Source of the DNA: RGIG9060 sp036307825
GTDB lineage: Bacteria > Spirochaetota > Spirochaetia > Treponematales > Treponemataceae
Reading direction: 5' to 3'
Assembly: GCA_036307825.1 (NCBI GenBank)
Contig: JAXJWW010000073.1
Location: forward strand, 1-64,000
DNA: 64,000 nt
The position numbers were made by a program, and so were the translations under genes. Positions 27,604 through 37,049 of the stretch are shown one piece after another. The notes beneath the pieces were generated by a model that was not told the DNA's origin, ran no database searches, and saw nothing but the letters and a program-made list of their open reading frames with translations. Each line of letters opens with the position of its first letter. The first letter of the stretch is position 1.

Positions 27604-30600
27604 CTAATCAATACAAATCTTAAATACTTCCATAACTTGATCATAAGTTTCTTGTGTAAAGTTATCAGCAATCCACTTTTGCAATTTTATTATTAATTCA
27701 TCTGCATTATCAGATTCACTGATTATTTGATCGATACCTTTATGTATAACAGAACGCGGATTCCTTAGATTACCTCTAGTTGTCATACATTCAAGTGCAT
27801 GAGACCACCCATTACTCATCATCACGGAAGTTGTATCTGTTGCAAACTGGTCAATACAATTTGCAAGATAAGGTCCATCTTTACCCCACTTTGGATCTGT
27901 AAGAAAATTACAGAAATTTTTACACATAAGCCATTCGTGTTTTCCACCTCCATTTCGAATGGCTCCTTTAATAATATCACGAGTATCAGCACCATAATTC
28001 CAAATTTCTTCAACTTGATGTTTGTTTTGTTTACTCATTCGTATAAAAAATTCTTTATATCCATCCTTAAAAGATTTCCCTGTATATTTTTTAACTAAGT
28101 CATATAGATATTCAGGATTTTTTCTAATCATATCCATTTCTTTTGTTGAAAGTTTTATTGATGGTAACTTTAGCATAGCGTCAGTAGCAGCTTTCATGAC
28201 ACCTTTGTACCGTTTCTTTGCTAGACGAATAGTTGCAGAAGTAATATTATCAGGTATTTTTCCATTCCATTTTTTAATATCATGTAAACCATCAAGTCCC
28301 TTAGCATCAATATATTGGATAGCTTTTGTAAGGTTTTTTGGATTTTCTTTTTTTACTTTTAATAAAGTATCTAAAACATCATCACCGTTCGCAGAAGTAA
28401 TTTTTGTAAGTTTCTGTATATTTCTTGATCCTAATGTTTTTGCAATTTCAAAATATTCATCTCCGTATTTAGCAAACTGTTTAGCGATATCTGGAACAGC
28501 ACTTCCTGCATTCTGAAGTAATTTTATTCCAGCTTTTCCTTTTTTTGATATAAATTCAACAACATCATCTAGATTATCAATATTTTTTGTAATTATATTG
28601 ATTGCGTCTTCCCCATTAGCAAAAATAACGTTTAATGCTTTATCTCCACCTTTTTTTGCTATTTTTAAAACAATTTCACCACCATTGGTCAACGCATACA
28701 TTGCATTATCGCCGTGTTTAAATAAAAGTTTTGCAGCGTCATCACCGTATGTTTCTATAATCTTTTTTCCTAGTTTTCCGTAAGCAAGAGAAACTGTTCC
28801 TCTTACTAACTTATCAGAAAATTTTCCTGATTTAGCAACTTTCGCAAGTTCTCCAGTTTTCTCAACAGTTTTTGAAACTCCTTTTAAACTCGGATAAATC
28901 TCTAAAGCTTTTTTTGCTTTTGCCCCCGCTTTTATAGTCTGAATGGAAGCAAAACCAACTGTGGCTGTAATATTTAAAACATCACCAGAAATATCTTTTG
29001 CATATTGTTTCTTTAACTCTGTAATTTCATCAGCTGAACCACCATTCACTTTAACTTCATTAATATCATAACTTAAAACAGCTGTTTTTATAGCAATATT
29101 CGTACCTGAAATAACACAACTTGCAACATCACAAGCTTTATCGACGGCCATAGCAACAACTTGTACAGGTGGGAATGGAGTTGAAAATAATTCAACTGCT
29201 GTTGCTGCTGCATTAATTCCCGTAATTACCCATTCTGTAATTGCAAAAGCTTTTTCTATTGTTTGTTGATGAGTTCCATAAAATTCTCGTAACTTTTGAG
29301 CTGTAGAACGACCATTTAATCTTTCTTCACGAGTTGTCCAAGTTCCATCGTCTGTTGGCATTCCATTTTTTAATGTACCAACAAATTCATCTCCATTAGC
29401 AAATAAAACTGAACCCGATGTTGGAATTAAATTTTCTGACCAATAATCTGAAGTTATAATTGTATAATCATTATCTTCTGGAATAAAAAGTGAACCTTTT
29501 CCTTTTAATTTTCCATTTTCGAATTCACCCTCATAAAATGTGCCATTGTCAAAGTAGAAACGACCTTTTCCATTTGGTTGATTATTTTTGAATTCACCTT
29601 CATAAGAGTTTCCATTAGAGAAGTAATAATATCCAACACCCTCTTTCTTATTTTCAACAAATGTCCCTTCATATCTGTCTCCATTTGCAAAAATATAAGT
29701 ACCAGATCCAGAAAAATATCCATATTCAATTTCTCCAATATAAAAATCCCCATTAGAAAGATTTATTTCTCCTTCACCGTGAGGAAAATCATCTTCCCAA
29801 TTTCCATAATATGAAGATCCATCTGTCCAAACATATTCACCATAACCATTTCGTTTATTATCTTTCCAAGAGCCTTCATAATATGAACCATCAGAATATG
29901 AAATATATCCTTCACCATTTATTGAGTCATCTTTCCAGAATCCTTCAAATTGAAGATTTTCTAAAGTTAATACACCAAAACCATTTTTCTTGCCTTCTTT
30001 CCACTCTCCATCATAAGAGAAGTTAGGAAACGAAAAATAGCCTTCACCATCGTATAAATCGTTTTTCCACTCTCCAGAATAGTACCACTCATCATCAATG
30101 ACTAAATCTCCATAACCATTATGACAATCATTTTTCCAATTGCCATAATATATAATACCTGTTGAAGAAACTTGAACACCATAACCATCACGTTTCCCAT
30201 CTTTTACTTCACCTTCATATTTAGACCCATCTGGAAATGTAAGTTTTTGTTCACCTGTTATTTCTCCGTTAATTTTGTTTTCAAAATTTACTAAACCATC
30301 CGAAGTAATAGTCTTTCCAAAGCCATTAGACTCATAGTTTGAAGAAAGAGCACCTATCCACATAGTTCCGTCAGGATAATAGATTTTACAATTTGATAAA
30401 TCTGGAACACCATCGTGAAAAGTGACAATGCGAATTGTCCCGTTTTTTTTTATTTCAAAAGTGCCGTCACGTTTTCCACTATTATAATTACCTAAAAACT
30501 CTGCATTATCTTGATATTCTGTTCCTATACCATTTCGTAAACCATTTCCCCAAGAACCAGAATACATAATAATACCATTTCTATAATAATCACCATTTCC

Positions 30601-31065
30601 AGAATAACGATTATTTTTGAAATCACCATAATATTGGATATTATTGTTTACAAAATGATAAGCTTTAATTATTTGACCTAAATTAAATTTTCCAGCATAA
30701 ACTTGCCCATCAGGTCGTATCATAACTCCAATACCATTTGGAATCTCATTTTCACCCATTTCGCCGACATATTTATTCTGTTTAGTTCCTAAATTAATAT
30801 ATTGTTCTTCTTCTGCACCAAATATTAAATTTAGTTTTTCTTTATCGCTTTTTTCGCCATTTTCATAATATTGAACTGTCCCCTCTCCATTTGGGAAACT
30901 TCCCTTTATTTCTCCATCCCAAGTAAAAGGTTTAGTTATATCAGTCCATAAATATAAGTTACCATCAACAGATTTCTGCCAATGGTACAAATCAGAACAA
31001 AAACAATTAAACAAATTAAAAGAAAATAATAATAATGTAATAAATAATTTCTGATTTACTTTCAT
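27604..31065 (-). CDS. Exported MORN-repeat protein with toxin-like C-terminal domain, about 1153 aa
   Basis: The ATG at 31065 lies one base after the stop of the OmpA-like gene. MKVNQKLFITLLLFSFNLFN is a Sec signal peptide; the Cys that follows could be a relaxed spirochaetal lipobox. Residues about 35-580 are some 20 MORN repeats (YEGEFKNNQPNGKGRFYFDN type). Next comes a hydrophobic stretch (WVITGINAAATAVELFSTPF) and a repetitive helical region with DDxxxxIxxxG units. The C-terminal about 130 residues (IKGAIRNGGGKHEWLM...) look like a separate His-containing toxin domain, possibly a nuclease. The call of a polymorphic toxin rests on architecture and the small gene behind it, not on a recognised catalytic family. 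Confidence 0.75.
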   Translation of the reverse strand: MKVNQKLFITLLLFSFNLFNCFCSDLYHWQKSVDGNLYLWTDITKPFTWDGEIKGSFPNGEGTVQYYENGEKSDKEKLNLIFGAEEEQYINLGTKQNKYVGEMGENEIPNGIGVMIRPDGQVYAGKFNLGQIIKAYHFVNNNIQYYGDFKNNRYSGNGDYYRNGIIMYSGSWGNGLRNGIGTEYQDNAEFLGNYNSGKRDGTFEIKKNGTIRIVTFHDGVPDLSNCKIYYPDGTMWIGALSSNYESNGFGKTITSDGLVNFENKINGEITGEQKLTFPDGSKYEGEVKDGKRDGYGVQVSSTGIIYYGNWKNDCHNGYGDLVIDDEWYYSGEWKNDLYDGEGYFSFPNFSYDGEWKEGKKNGFGVLTLENLQFEGFWKDDSINGEGYISYSDGSYYEGSWKDNKRNGYGEYVWTDGSSYYGNWEDDFPHGEGEINLSNGDFYIGEIEYGYFSGSGTYIFANGDRYEGTFVENKKEGVGYYYFSNGNSYEGEFKNNQPNGKGRFYFDNGTFYEGEFENGKLKGKGSLFIPEDNDYTIITSDYWSENLIPTSGSVLFANGDEFVGTLKNGMPTDDGTWTTREERLNGRSTAQKLREFYGTHQQTIEKAFAITEWVITGINAAATAVELFSTPFPPVQVVAMAVDKACDVASCVISGTNIAIKTAVLSYDINEVKVNGGSADEITELKKQYAKDISGDVLNITATVGFASIQTIKAGAKAKKALEIYPSLKGVSKTVEKTGELAKVAKSGKFSDKLVRGTVSLAYGKLGKKIIETYGDDAAKLLFKHGDNAMYALTNGGEIVLKIAKKGGDKALNVIFANGEDAINIITKNIDNLDDVVEFISKKGKAGIKLLQNAGSAVPDIAKQFAKYGDEYFEIAKTLGSRNIQKLTKITSANGDDVLDTLLKVKKENPKNLTKAIQYIDAKGLDGLHDIKKWNGKIPDNITSATIRLAKKRYKGVMKAATDAMLKLPSIKLSTKEMDMIRKNPEYLYDLVKKYTGKSFKDGYKEFFIRMSKQNKHQVEEIWNYGADTRDIIKGAIRNGGGKHEWLMCKNFCNFLTDPKWGKDGPYLANCIDQFATDTTSVMMSNGWSHALECMTTRGNLRNPRSVIHKGIDQIISESDNADELIIKLQKWIADNFTQETYDQVMEVFKICID

Positions 31066-31066
31066 A

Positions 31067-31984
31067 TCAATTAACGAAAACAACACTTATTTCTACACGT
31101 CTATTTTCTGCACAAGCTTCCATTGTATTTATAGCTAAACAATCCCAACTATAACCATTTGTAACGATATTTTTTTCTTCAATATCAAAATTTTTAATTA
31201 ACATTTCTTTTATACTTTCTGCCCTTGCCTCTGATAAAGTTTGATTAAACTCATGAGAACTTGTTCGATCTGTATGACCATCTAAGTAAAAAATTGTTCT
31301 TGGTAAAACTGTTTGAGGAATTTCTGCTAACAAATACTTTAATCCCGTTAAAGTTTCTGTATAACGTGTTTTATTAAAATCTATTTTTCCTAAAGTTGTT
31401 TTTTGAACTTGTACAACAGCTGATTTTGGCCAGTTAGCATAACCATAATCAAAGTATACCGTACCTAAAACTACTTTATTTGTTTTACCTACATCTAAAA
31501 TTTCTTGTTGTTCTAAATTATTCAAATTATATCCATTAATTATAGGACTTCTTAAATCAAACTTATAATTTTTCGAATACATTTTTCTATAGATATCGTC
31601 ACCAACTTTTTCTTCTGTAAAAACTGGATCTGAATCTTCAAAATCAAGAAAATCATAATAATCTTCGTTCGTTTTTTCTAACTGTTGATTTAATGCATCT
31701 ATATTTTGAATTTTTTCAACCTCTAAAAGAGTTCCAGAAGCAGTAATACTAATTGTTTTGCTATTAATATCAATCGAGTAGGCATTTTGCTTCATCATAT
31801 CAATATTATCAGAACCAACTTTTTCCTCTGTAAAATTCACATTATTTTCTCCAATATCAATTGAAGAAGTTTTAGATTTTGTCCCTTTCACTATAGTAAA
31901 AATTACCAACCCAACAATAACAAATGTTCCAATAATAATAAAAATATTAGATAGTCTCTTTTTGCTAGTTTTACCTGTATTCAT
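31067..31984 (-). CDS. Inner-membrane OmpA/MotB-like peptidoglycan-binding protein
   Basis: Residues about 12-32 (SNIFIIIGTFVIVGLVIFTI) are an N-terminal membrane anchor. The C-terminal 120 residues contain YLDGHTDRTSSHEFNQTLSE, ARAESIKEML and ENRRVEISV, the OmpA-like motif that grips peptidoglycan. About 305 residues, as in MotB/TagL-like proteins. AAGGGG precedes the ATG, and WYL-type operator 5 lies 36 bp upstream. It heads the operon with the MORN-repeat toxin, so it may hold the export machinery or the toxin at the cell wall. Confidence 0.88.
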   Translation of the reverse strand: MNTGKTSKKRLSNIFIIIGTFVIVGLVIFTIVKGTKSKTSSIDIGENNVNFTEEKVGSDNIDMMKQNAYSIDINSKTISITASGTLLEVEKIQNIDALNQQLEKTNEDYYDFLDFEDSDPVFTEEKVGDDIYRKMYSKNYKFDLRSPIINGYNLNNLEQQEILDVGKTNKVVLGTVYFDYGYANWPKSAVVQVQKTTLGKIDFNKTRYTETLTGLKYLLAEIPQTVLPRTIFYLDGHTDRTSSHEFNQTLSEARAESIKEMLIKNFDIEEKNIVTNGYSWDCLAINTMEACAENRRVEISVVFVN

Positions 31985-32019
31985 CTTTTGTTCCCCTTGT
32001 TTAAGATTTTACATTTACA

Positions 32020-32042
32020 ACTCTGTCAAAATACGATAGAGT
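32020..32042. promoter_or_regulatory. WYL-type operator site 5 (ACTCTGTC-N7-GATAGAGT)
   Basis: Near-perfect palindrome with 7-bp spacer, 36 bp upstream of the OmpA-like gene start. Further along in the 413-base gap only the ATPase B repeat array is seen, plus a single half-site ACTCTATC at about 32159 without a partner. Confidence 0.7.
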
Positions 32043-32281
32043 AAAAAATTTCTTTCTTATTTATGTAATCAATAAAAATTAGCAAATTATTGCTTAAAAC
32101 AATATTATATCACTAAATATTAGTTTTGCATAATAAAATCTGACATCTAAACTTTAAAAACTCTATCTCAACGCCCACAACACTTCTTTAGCACCTTCCA
32201 GCATTCTTGTCAAAATATTGTTCCAAATAAAAATTTCTTACTATTCTATTTACGATTTTTGGAAGACACAATTCAGATAGG

Positions 32282-32393
32282 TCAAAAATGTGTAAAATTC
32301 AAGAAAAATTAAAGTCAAAAAGGTGTATATTTTCGTTGTTTTAAATCTCAAAAAGGTGTATATTTTAAATATAATTAAACTTTAAAAGGTGTA
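32282..32393. repeat. 33-bp-period tandem array upstream of ATPase B (four copies)
   Basis: TCAAAAATGTGTA, TCAAAAAGGTGTA, TCAAAAAGGTGTA and TTTAAAAGGTGTA begin at 32282, 32315, 32348 and 32381, each exactly 33 bp apart. The two central copies share 19 bases. The last ends 4 bases before the ATG and its AAGGTG would be the ribosome-binding site. In-frame stops show it is not coding. Confidence 0.88.
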
Positions 32394-32397
32394 ATTT

Positions 32398-33750
32398 ATG
32401 TACAGAAAACTTTACCAAAATCTTCTAGATTGGAAAAACGAATCTCAAGGAAAAACTGCAATAATGATTGATGGTGCTCGTCGTGTAGGGAAAAGTTATC
32501 TTGCAGAAGAATTTGCGAAGAATGAATATGATTCTTACATCCTTATAGATTTTTTTGTTGCTCCACCTGAAGTCAAAGAACTTTTTGAAAAATATCTAGA
32601 TGATTTAGATACTTTTTTTATGCGAATTTCTGCATATTATTCTGTAAAACTTTACGAACGAAAAACCCTTTTTATTTTTGATGAAGTACAATTTTTCCCT
32701 CGAGCAAGAGCGGCTATAAAATATTTAGTCGCAGATGGAAGATATGATTATATCGAAACAGGCTCTCTACTTTCCATCAAAAAAAATACTCAAGACATTT
32801 TAATTCCTTCAGAAGAACATCACATAAAAATGAATCCTATGGATTTTGAAGAATTTCTTTTAGCCTTAAATGAAGATGCTTTGTTTTCAGTTATCAAACA
32901 ATGTTTTGAAAAAAAACAACCATTAGGCCAAGCCTTACACCGAAAAGCAATGGATTTATTTCGCCTTTACTTAATTGTTGGAGGAATGCCACAATCCGTA
33001 AATGAATATTGTTCATCTAAAAACTTTGAAAAAGTGGATAGTGTCAAAAGGCAAATTCTTGAACTTTACAAAAATGATATTCAAAAACATGCAAAAGGCT
33101 CAGAATTAAAAGCTCAAAGCATTTTTGATGAAATTCCTGCTCAACTTTCTAAGCATGAAAAAAAATTTAAGATTTCTTCACTAAAAAAAGAAGCAAGAAT
33201 GAGAGATTATGATGATGCATTTATGTGGCTAACCGATTCTCGAATTGTAAATATTTGTTATAACTCAGATGAGCCAAATATAGGTCTAAAAATGAATATG
33301 ACTCGAACAACTTTAAAATGCTACATGGCCGATACGGGACTTTTAATTAGTCACGCCTTTGATGAAAAAGGTTTAGTTACAGAAGAAATATACAAAAAAT
33401 TGCTCTTTGGAAAACTTGAAATAAATGAAGGAATGATTTTTGAAAATATAGTTTCACAAATGCTTGTTGCAACTGGCCGAAAATTATATTTTTATTCAAA
33501 ATCAGATAACAATGATACATCTTCTAGAATGAAAATAGATTTTCTAATTACCAAAAACAGAGCAACTTCAAGACATAATATCCAGCCAATAGAAGTAAAA
33601 TCCTCAAAAAGATACACATTTTCTTCACTCGAAAAATTCAAAAAGAAATATGCAGAATATATTGATGACTGTTATATCCTACATACTTCCGATTTGAAAA
33701 TTGAAGAAGGATTTACATCTCTTCCTGTTTACATGACTGGATTATTGTAG
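32398..33750 (+). CDS. AAA_14 / DUF4143 ATPase B
   Basis: GARRVGKS (Walker A), LFIFDEVQFFPRARAAIKYL (Walker B), YDYIETGSLLSIKKNTQDIL and PMDFEEFLLAL are the AAA_14 hallmarks, nearly identical to ATPase A. The C-terminal DUF4143 part has IDFLITK...PIEVKSSK, a D...ExK pair of the restriction fold. 450 residues, full length for the family. It is the closest paralogue of ATPase A (13922) and is preceded by its own repeat array. Family role is unknown; a self-contained ATPase with a nuclease-like module suggests action on DNA. Confidence 0.92.
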   Translation: MYRKLYQNLLDWKNESQGKTAIMIDGARRVGKSYLAEEFAKNEYDSYILIDFFVAPPEVKELFEKYLDDLDTFFMRISAYYSVKLYERKTLFIFDEVQFFPRARAAIKYLVADGRYDYIETGSLLSIKKNTQDILIPSEEHHIKMNPMDFEEFLLALNEDALFSVIKQCFEKKQPLGQALHRKAMDLFRLYLIVGGMPQSVNEYCSSKNFEKVDSVKRQILELYKNDIQKHAKGSELKAQSIFDEIPAQLSKHEKKFKISSLKKEARMRDYDDAFMWLTDSRIVNICYNSDEPNIGLKMNMTRTTLKCYMADTGLLISHAFDEKGLVTEEIYKKLLFGKLEINEGMIFENIVSQMLVATGRKLYFYSKSDNNDTSSRMKIDFLITKNRATSRHNIQPIEVKSSKRYTFSSLEKFKKKYAEYIDDCYILHTSDLKIEEGFTSLPVYMTGLL

Positions 33751-33782
33751 AATTTTCCAACTTCCCCCAAAAACCTTCCCTC

Positions 33783-33805
33783 ACTCTATCGCAATATGAC
33801 AGACT
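33783..33805. promoter_or_regulatory. WYL-type operator site 6 (ACTCTATC-N7-GACAGACT)
   Basis: Lies between ATPase B and the WYL regulator; its centre is 53 bp (five helical turns) from site 7. Confidence 0.65.
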
Positions 33806-33835
33806 AATTCACTTACAATATCTGTAACGCATTTT

Positions 33836-33858
33836 AGTCTTTCACTTTAAGATAGACT
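33836..33858. promoter_or_regulatory. WYL-type operator site 7 (AGTCTTTC-N7-GATAGACT)
   Basis: 38 bp upstream of the WYL regulator start and so probably autoregulatory. With site 6 it forms a pair on the same face of the helix. Confidence 0.75.
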
Positions 33859-33895
33859 GAAACAAAAACCTGTGGTAAAATTAAATGGGGGAAAT

Positions 33896-34888
33896 ATGAA
33901 ACAAGACAAACGACACACTTTTACACATTTGATGTTGGAACGACTTATCAATATTCACAAAGAAATTCGGGATGGAAATTATCCAAACACAACTGAACTT
34001 GCAAAAAAATTTAATGATGGCAAAGGGATTTCTACAATCAGTCGTGACATCGAATTTTTGCGCGACAGGCTTTACGCTCCAATCGAATACGATTATGCCA
34101 GAAAAGGTTACTATTACACCGAGCAATACGAAATGCCTTTTAACAATATTTCTTCCGAAAAAGTTCAGGCGCTGTTTGCCGCAAAACATCTTTTGGAGCA
34201 TTTTAAAGATTCCCCACTTTACGATGAAATCAGCAACATCATCGATTTTTTAACAGACACAAGCATAAATTTTGATAGCGAATTTTTAGACCGAATTGCA
34301 GTTCCGCCGGTTCCCCAGTTTATAGTCGACAAAGAAATCCTAAAACAAATCTATGAAGCTCTCAAACTGGATTTAATCGTGGAATTTGATTACAAAGGCA
34401 GATGGAATCAAGAAATTTCCCACAGACGAGTTCATCCTTATCAATTAATTTTAGACGACGGAAAATATTTTCTCTACGGATTTTCAGAAGAACGCAACGA
34501 TACTCGAATTTTCTCTCTTGGAAATATGCAAAATCTTGTTATCACAAATTCCTCATTTGTTCTTCCACATGATTACGAATTTCAAAAACAATGCGGCGGC
34601 GGAAAATTTGGCGCCTACACTTCAAAAACAACCGAAAAATACAAAATCGAATTTTACAAATATTCGCGCCCAATGGTAAAAAGTTGCATCTGGGCAGATG
34701 ACCAAATTCTAGAAGATGATGAAGAACGAGATTGCACAACTTTAACTTTCTCCTCCACCCAAAGCTTCAAAATTGAAGAATTGATTTTGTCTCAAGGAAT
34801 GTACGCAAAACCTCTAGAACCACAATGGCTCGTAGAAGCTTGGAAAAAGCATATCCAAGGAATGTGCAACTTGGCCGAGGAAAATTAA
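33896..34888 (+). CDS. WYL-domain transcriptional regulator
   Basis: The N-terminus is a winged helix with ISTISRDIEFLRDRLYAPIEY (recognition helix, then the APIEYD...GYYY hairpin) typical of the YafY/BrxR/CapW type. The middle carries the WYL core, here VHPYQLILDDGKYFLYGFSE instead of the usual P-WxLxxxxxxWYLxGY. About 330 residues, the usual length. GGGGG lies before the ATG at 33896; the GTG at 33872 is not needed. WYL regulators sense nucleotide or nucleic-acid ligands and several repress defence islands. Two palindromes directly upstream and seven more in front of surrounding genes suggest that it controls the 9-37 kb region. Confidence 0.9.
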   Translation: MKQDKRHTFTHLMLERLINIHKEIRDGNYPNTTELAKKFNDGKGISTISRDIEFLRDRLYAPIEYDYARKGYYYTEQYEMPFNNISSEKVQALFAAKHLLEHFKDSPLYDEISNIIDFLTDTSINFDSEFLDRIAVPPVPQFIVDKEILKQIYEALKLDLIVEFDYKGRWNQEISHRRVHPYQLILDDGKYFLYGFSEERNDTRIFSLGNMQNLVITNSSFVLPHDYEFQKQCGGGKFGAYTSKTTEKYKIEFYKYSRPMVKSCIWADDQILEDDEERDCTTLTFSSTQSFKIEELILSQGMYAKPLEPQWLVEAWKKHIQGMCNLAEEN

Positions 34889-34930
34889 ATCCACTATCAT
34901 CACCATAATATATGAAAAGAACTTCAAAAC

Positions 34931-34949
34931 ACTTCAATGTCTTTGAAGT
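34931..34949 (+). terminator. Weak terminator candidate after the WYL gene
   Basis: ACTTCAA-TGTCT-TTGAAGT stem, followed by AAACCGATTTTTT. The T-run is seven bases away from the stem, so efficiency is doubtful. Confidence 0.35.
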
Positions 34950-34984
34950 AAACCGATTTTTTCTACATTCTGAATTTACCACAT

Positions 34985-36538
34985 TTATTCCTCGCATTCC
35001 GCCAAAAGATCCTTTACTCCCTCAAAGTTAGGAGCTAATTCAAGTGCCTTTTGTAACATTTCTTTTGCTTTTTCTTTGTCTACTTCTGTACCGATTCCGT
35101 TTAAATAACAATAGCCTAGCAAATACAAACCACTATTTGGTTTATCTAAGTCATTTGCTTTCTTACAATACTCAAAAGCTCTTTTCTCGTTTACTGCTGT
35201 ACCTATTCCTTTTATATAACAACAAGCTAAACAATTCAAATAAAAAGCATTTGCCTTATCTAACTTGGTTGCTTTCTTATAACACTCAAAAGCTCTTTTT
35301 TTATTTACCGCTGTACTAATTCCATCTAAATAACAAGAACCTAATTTATTCCAATAAAGAGCAACTGTTTTATCTAACTCATTTGCTTTTTTATAACATT
35401 CAAAGGCTTTTTTTCCGTTTACCTCTGTTCCTATTCCATACTGATAACAATAGCCTAAATTATTCCAATAACAAGCAACTGTTTTATCTAACTCATTTGC
35501 TTTTTTATAACATTCAAAGGCTTTTTTTTCGTTTACCGCTGTACCGATTCCATCTAAATAACAAGAACCTAATTTATTCCAATAACTAGCGTCTGTCTTA
35601 TCTAATTCGGTTGCTTTCTTGTAACATTCAAAGACTTTTTTACTATTTTTCTCTGTACCAATTCCCTTATCATAACAATATCCTAAATTATACCAATAAA
35701 TAGCATTTGCCTTATCTAACTCGGTTGCTTTCTTATAACTCTCAAAAACTTTTTTACCATTTTTCTCTGTACCAATTCCCTTATCATAACAATAACCTAA
35801 ATTATACCAATAACTAGCATTTGCCTTATCTAACTCGGTTGCTTTCTTGTAACATTCAAAGGCTTTATTTCCGTTTACCTCTGTTCCGATTCCCTTATCA
35901 TAACAATAACCTAAATTATACCAATAAATACCATTTGCCTTATCTAATTCGGTTGCTTTCTTGTAACATACAAAGGCTTTTTTACCATTTTTCTCTGTGC
36001 CAATTCCGTTAAAATAACAATATCCTAGCCAAGACCAATAACTAGCCTCTGTCTTATCCAATTCGGCTGCTTTCTTGTAACATTCAAAGGCTTTATTTCC
36101 GTTTATCTCTGTTCCTATTCCCTTATCATAACAATAACCTAAATTATACCAATAAATAGCATCTGTTTTATCTAACTCATTTGCTTGCTTATAACTCTCA
36201 AAAGCTTTTTTTTTGTTTACCGTTGTTCCAATCCCCTCATTATAACAATGACCTAGGAAAGTCATAAGTTTTGCATCATTAGGATTTTTTGTAAAACATC
36301 TTTGACAATAGTCAAAAGCTTTTTGACCATCCTGTTTTTCATATTTGTTAAAAGTAGAAGAATTAAATATTTTAGGTCGCTTTTGATTTTTGATTGAGTT
36401 TAAAGTACAACATTCAGTTATCTTCGCAATATCAGTATTGAAATTTGGTTCTGCATCAATAGAATATAACTGCCTTTGTTTATTCAAGGTTACTTCATAT
36501 TTTAGTAATCCATAATCTAATCCGTATGCGTAATTCAT
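34985..36538 (-). CDS. Sel1/TPR-repeat protein, 517 aa
   Basis: After about 90 residues, 11-12 near-identical units of 37 residues follow, with consensus WYNLGYCYDKGIGTExNGKK and AFECYKKATELDKANA: Sel1-like repeats. No signal peptide, so probably a cytoplasmic scaffold. The ATG at 36538 has GGAG ahead of it; the ATG at 36550 would place that site inside the gene. WYL-type operator 8 is 48 bp upstream. The high DNA identity of the repeats makes change of copy number by recombination likely. Confidence 0.9.
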   Translation of the reverse strand: MNYAYGLDYGLLKYEVTLNKQRQLYSIDAEPNFNTDIAKITECCTLNSIKNQKRPKIFNSSTFNKYEKQDGQKAFDYCQRCFTKNPNDAKLMTFLGHCYNEGIGTTVNKKKAFESYKQANELDKTDAIYWYNLGYCYDKGIGTEINGNKAFECYKKAAELDKTEASYWSWLGYCYFNGIGTEKNGKKAFVCYKKATELDKANGIYWYNLGYCYDKGIGTEVNGNKAFECYKKATELDKANASYWYNLGYCYDKGIGTEKNGKKVFESYKKATELDKANAIYWYNLGYCYDKGIGTEKNSKKVFECYKKATELDKTDASYWNKLGSCYLDGIGTAVNEKKAFECYKKANELDKTVACYWNNLGYCYQYGIGTEVNGKKAFECYKKANELDKTVALYWNKLGSCYLDGISTAVNKKRAFECYKKATKLDKANAFYLNCLACCYIKGIGTAVNEKRAFEYCKKANDLDKPNSGLYLLGYCYLNGIGTEVDKEKAKEMLQKALELAPNFEGVKDLLAECEE

Positions 36539-36585
36539 AAAATTCTCCATGCTTAATAAATGTATAAAAAGATGATATCAAATTC

Positions 36586-36608
36586 ACTCTTTCATAAAGA
36601 GAGAGAGT
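36586..36608. promoter_or_regulatory. WYL-type operator site 8 (ACTCTTTC-N7-GAGAGAGT)
   Basis: Same spacer and half-sites as the others; 48 bp upstream of the Sel1 protein start. Confidence 0.65.
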
Positions 36609-36652
36609 AAAATACTTTTTTAGCTTTAGAGAAAATTTTTCTGACTTTTGTT

Positions 36653-36841
36653 TTAACGAAGAATATCGTCTTTTCCAGATTCTTTTGGCAAATTGCACAA
36701 AGAAGTTGGCTCTAGAGAAGCGTACCCTCCGTATAAGCTGTTAGAACCTGTTTCTTTCAATTGACGCATCAACTTATCTGTTGTATCGATAAAATCAACA
36801 ACCACAGGATTAAATTGTGTAAACGGATCGTAATAATTCAT
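36653..36841 (-). CDS. Small hypothetical protein, 62 aa
   Basis: GGAGGG is ideally placed before the ATG at 36841, and an operator of the WYL family lies 96 bp upstream, so I treat this short ORF as a gene. The product (MNYYDPFTQFNPVVVDFIDT...) is soluble with no domain recognised. It precedes the Sel1 protein gene on the same strand. Confidence 0.6.
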   Translation of the reverse strand: MNYYDPFTQFNPVVVDFIDTTDKLMRQLKETGSNSLYGGYASLEPTSLCNLPKESGKDDILR

Positions 36842-36936
36842 AAAGCCCTCCTTGCAGAATTAACTCTTTATACAAGAGCCGTTTTTTTGGAAAAATTGAC
36901 ACCTGCATAAATTCTTTTTTTTATTTTAACAAAGGA

Positions 36937-36959
36937 ACTCTATCACGATGAGAGAGAGT
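36937..36959. promoter_or_regulatory. WYL-type operator site 9 (ACTCTATC-N7-GAGAGAGT)
   Basis: Rightmost copy found, between the Abi_2 gene and the 62-residue gene, 96 bp upstream of the latter. Confidence 0.6.
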
Positions 36960-37049
36960 GAGTTTTTTTAAGAAATTTTTGTTTTAAATATTTTGTCATG
37001 AATCAAATTTATATCCATTTTTAGATAAAAGCAAGAAAAAGTTTTTTAT

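Noticed and set aside
32159..32166. Tenth WYL operator
   Set aside because: Half-site ACTCTATC only, no partner at the 7-bp spacing.
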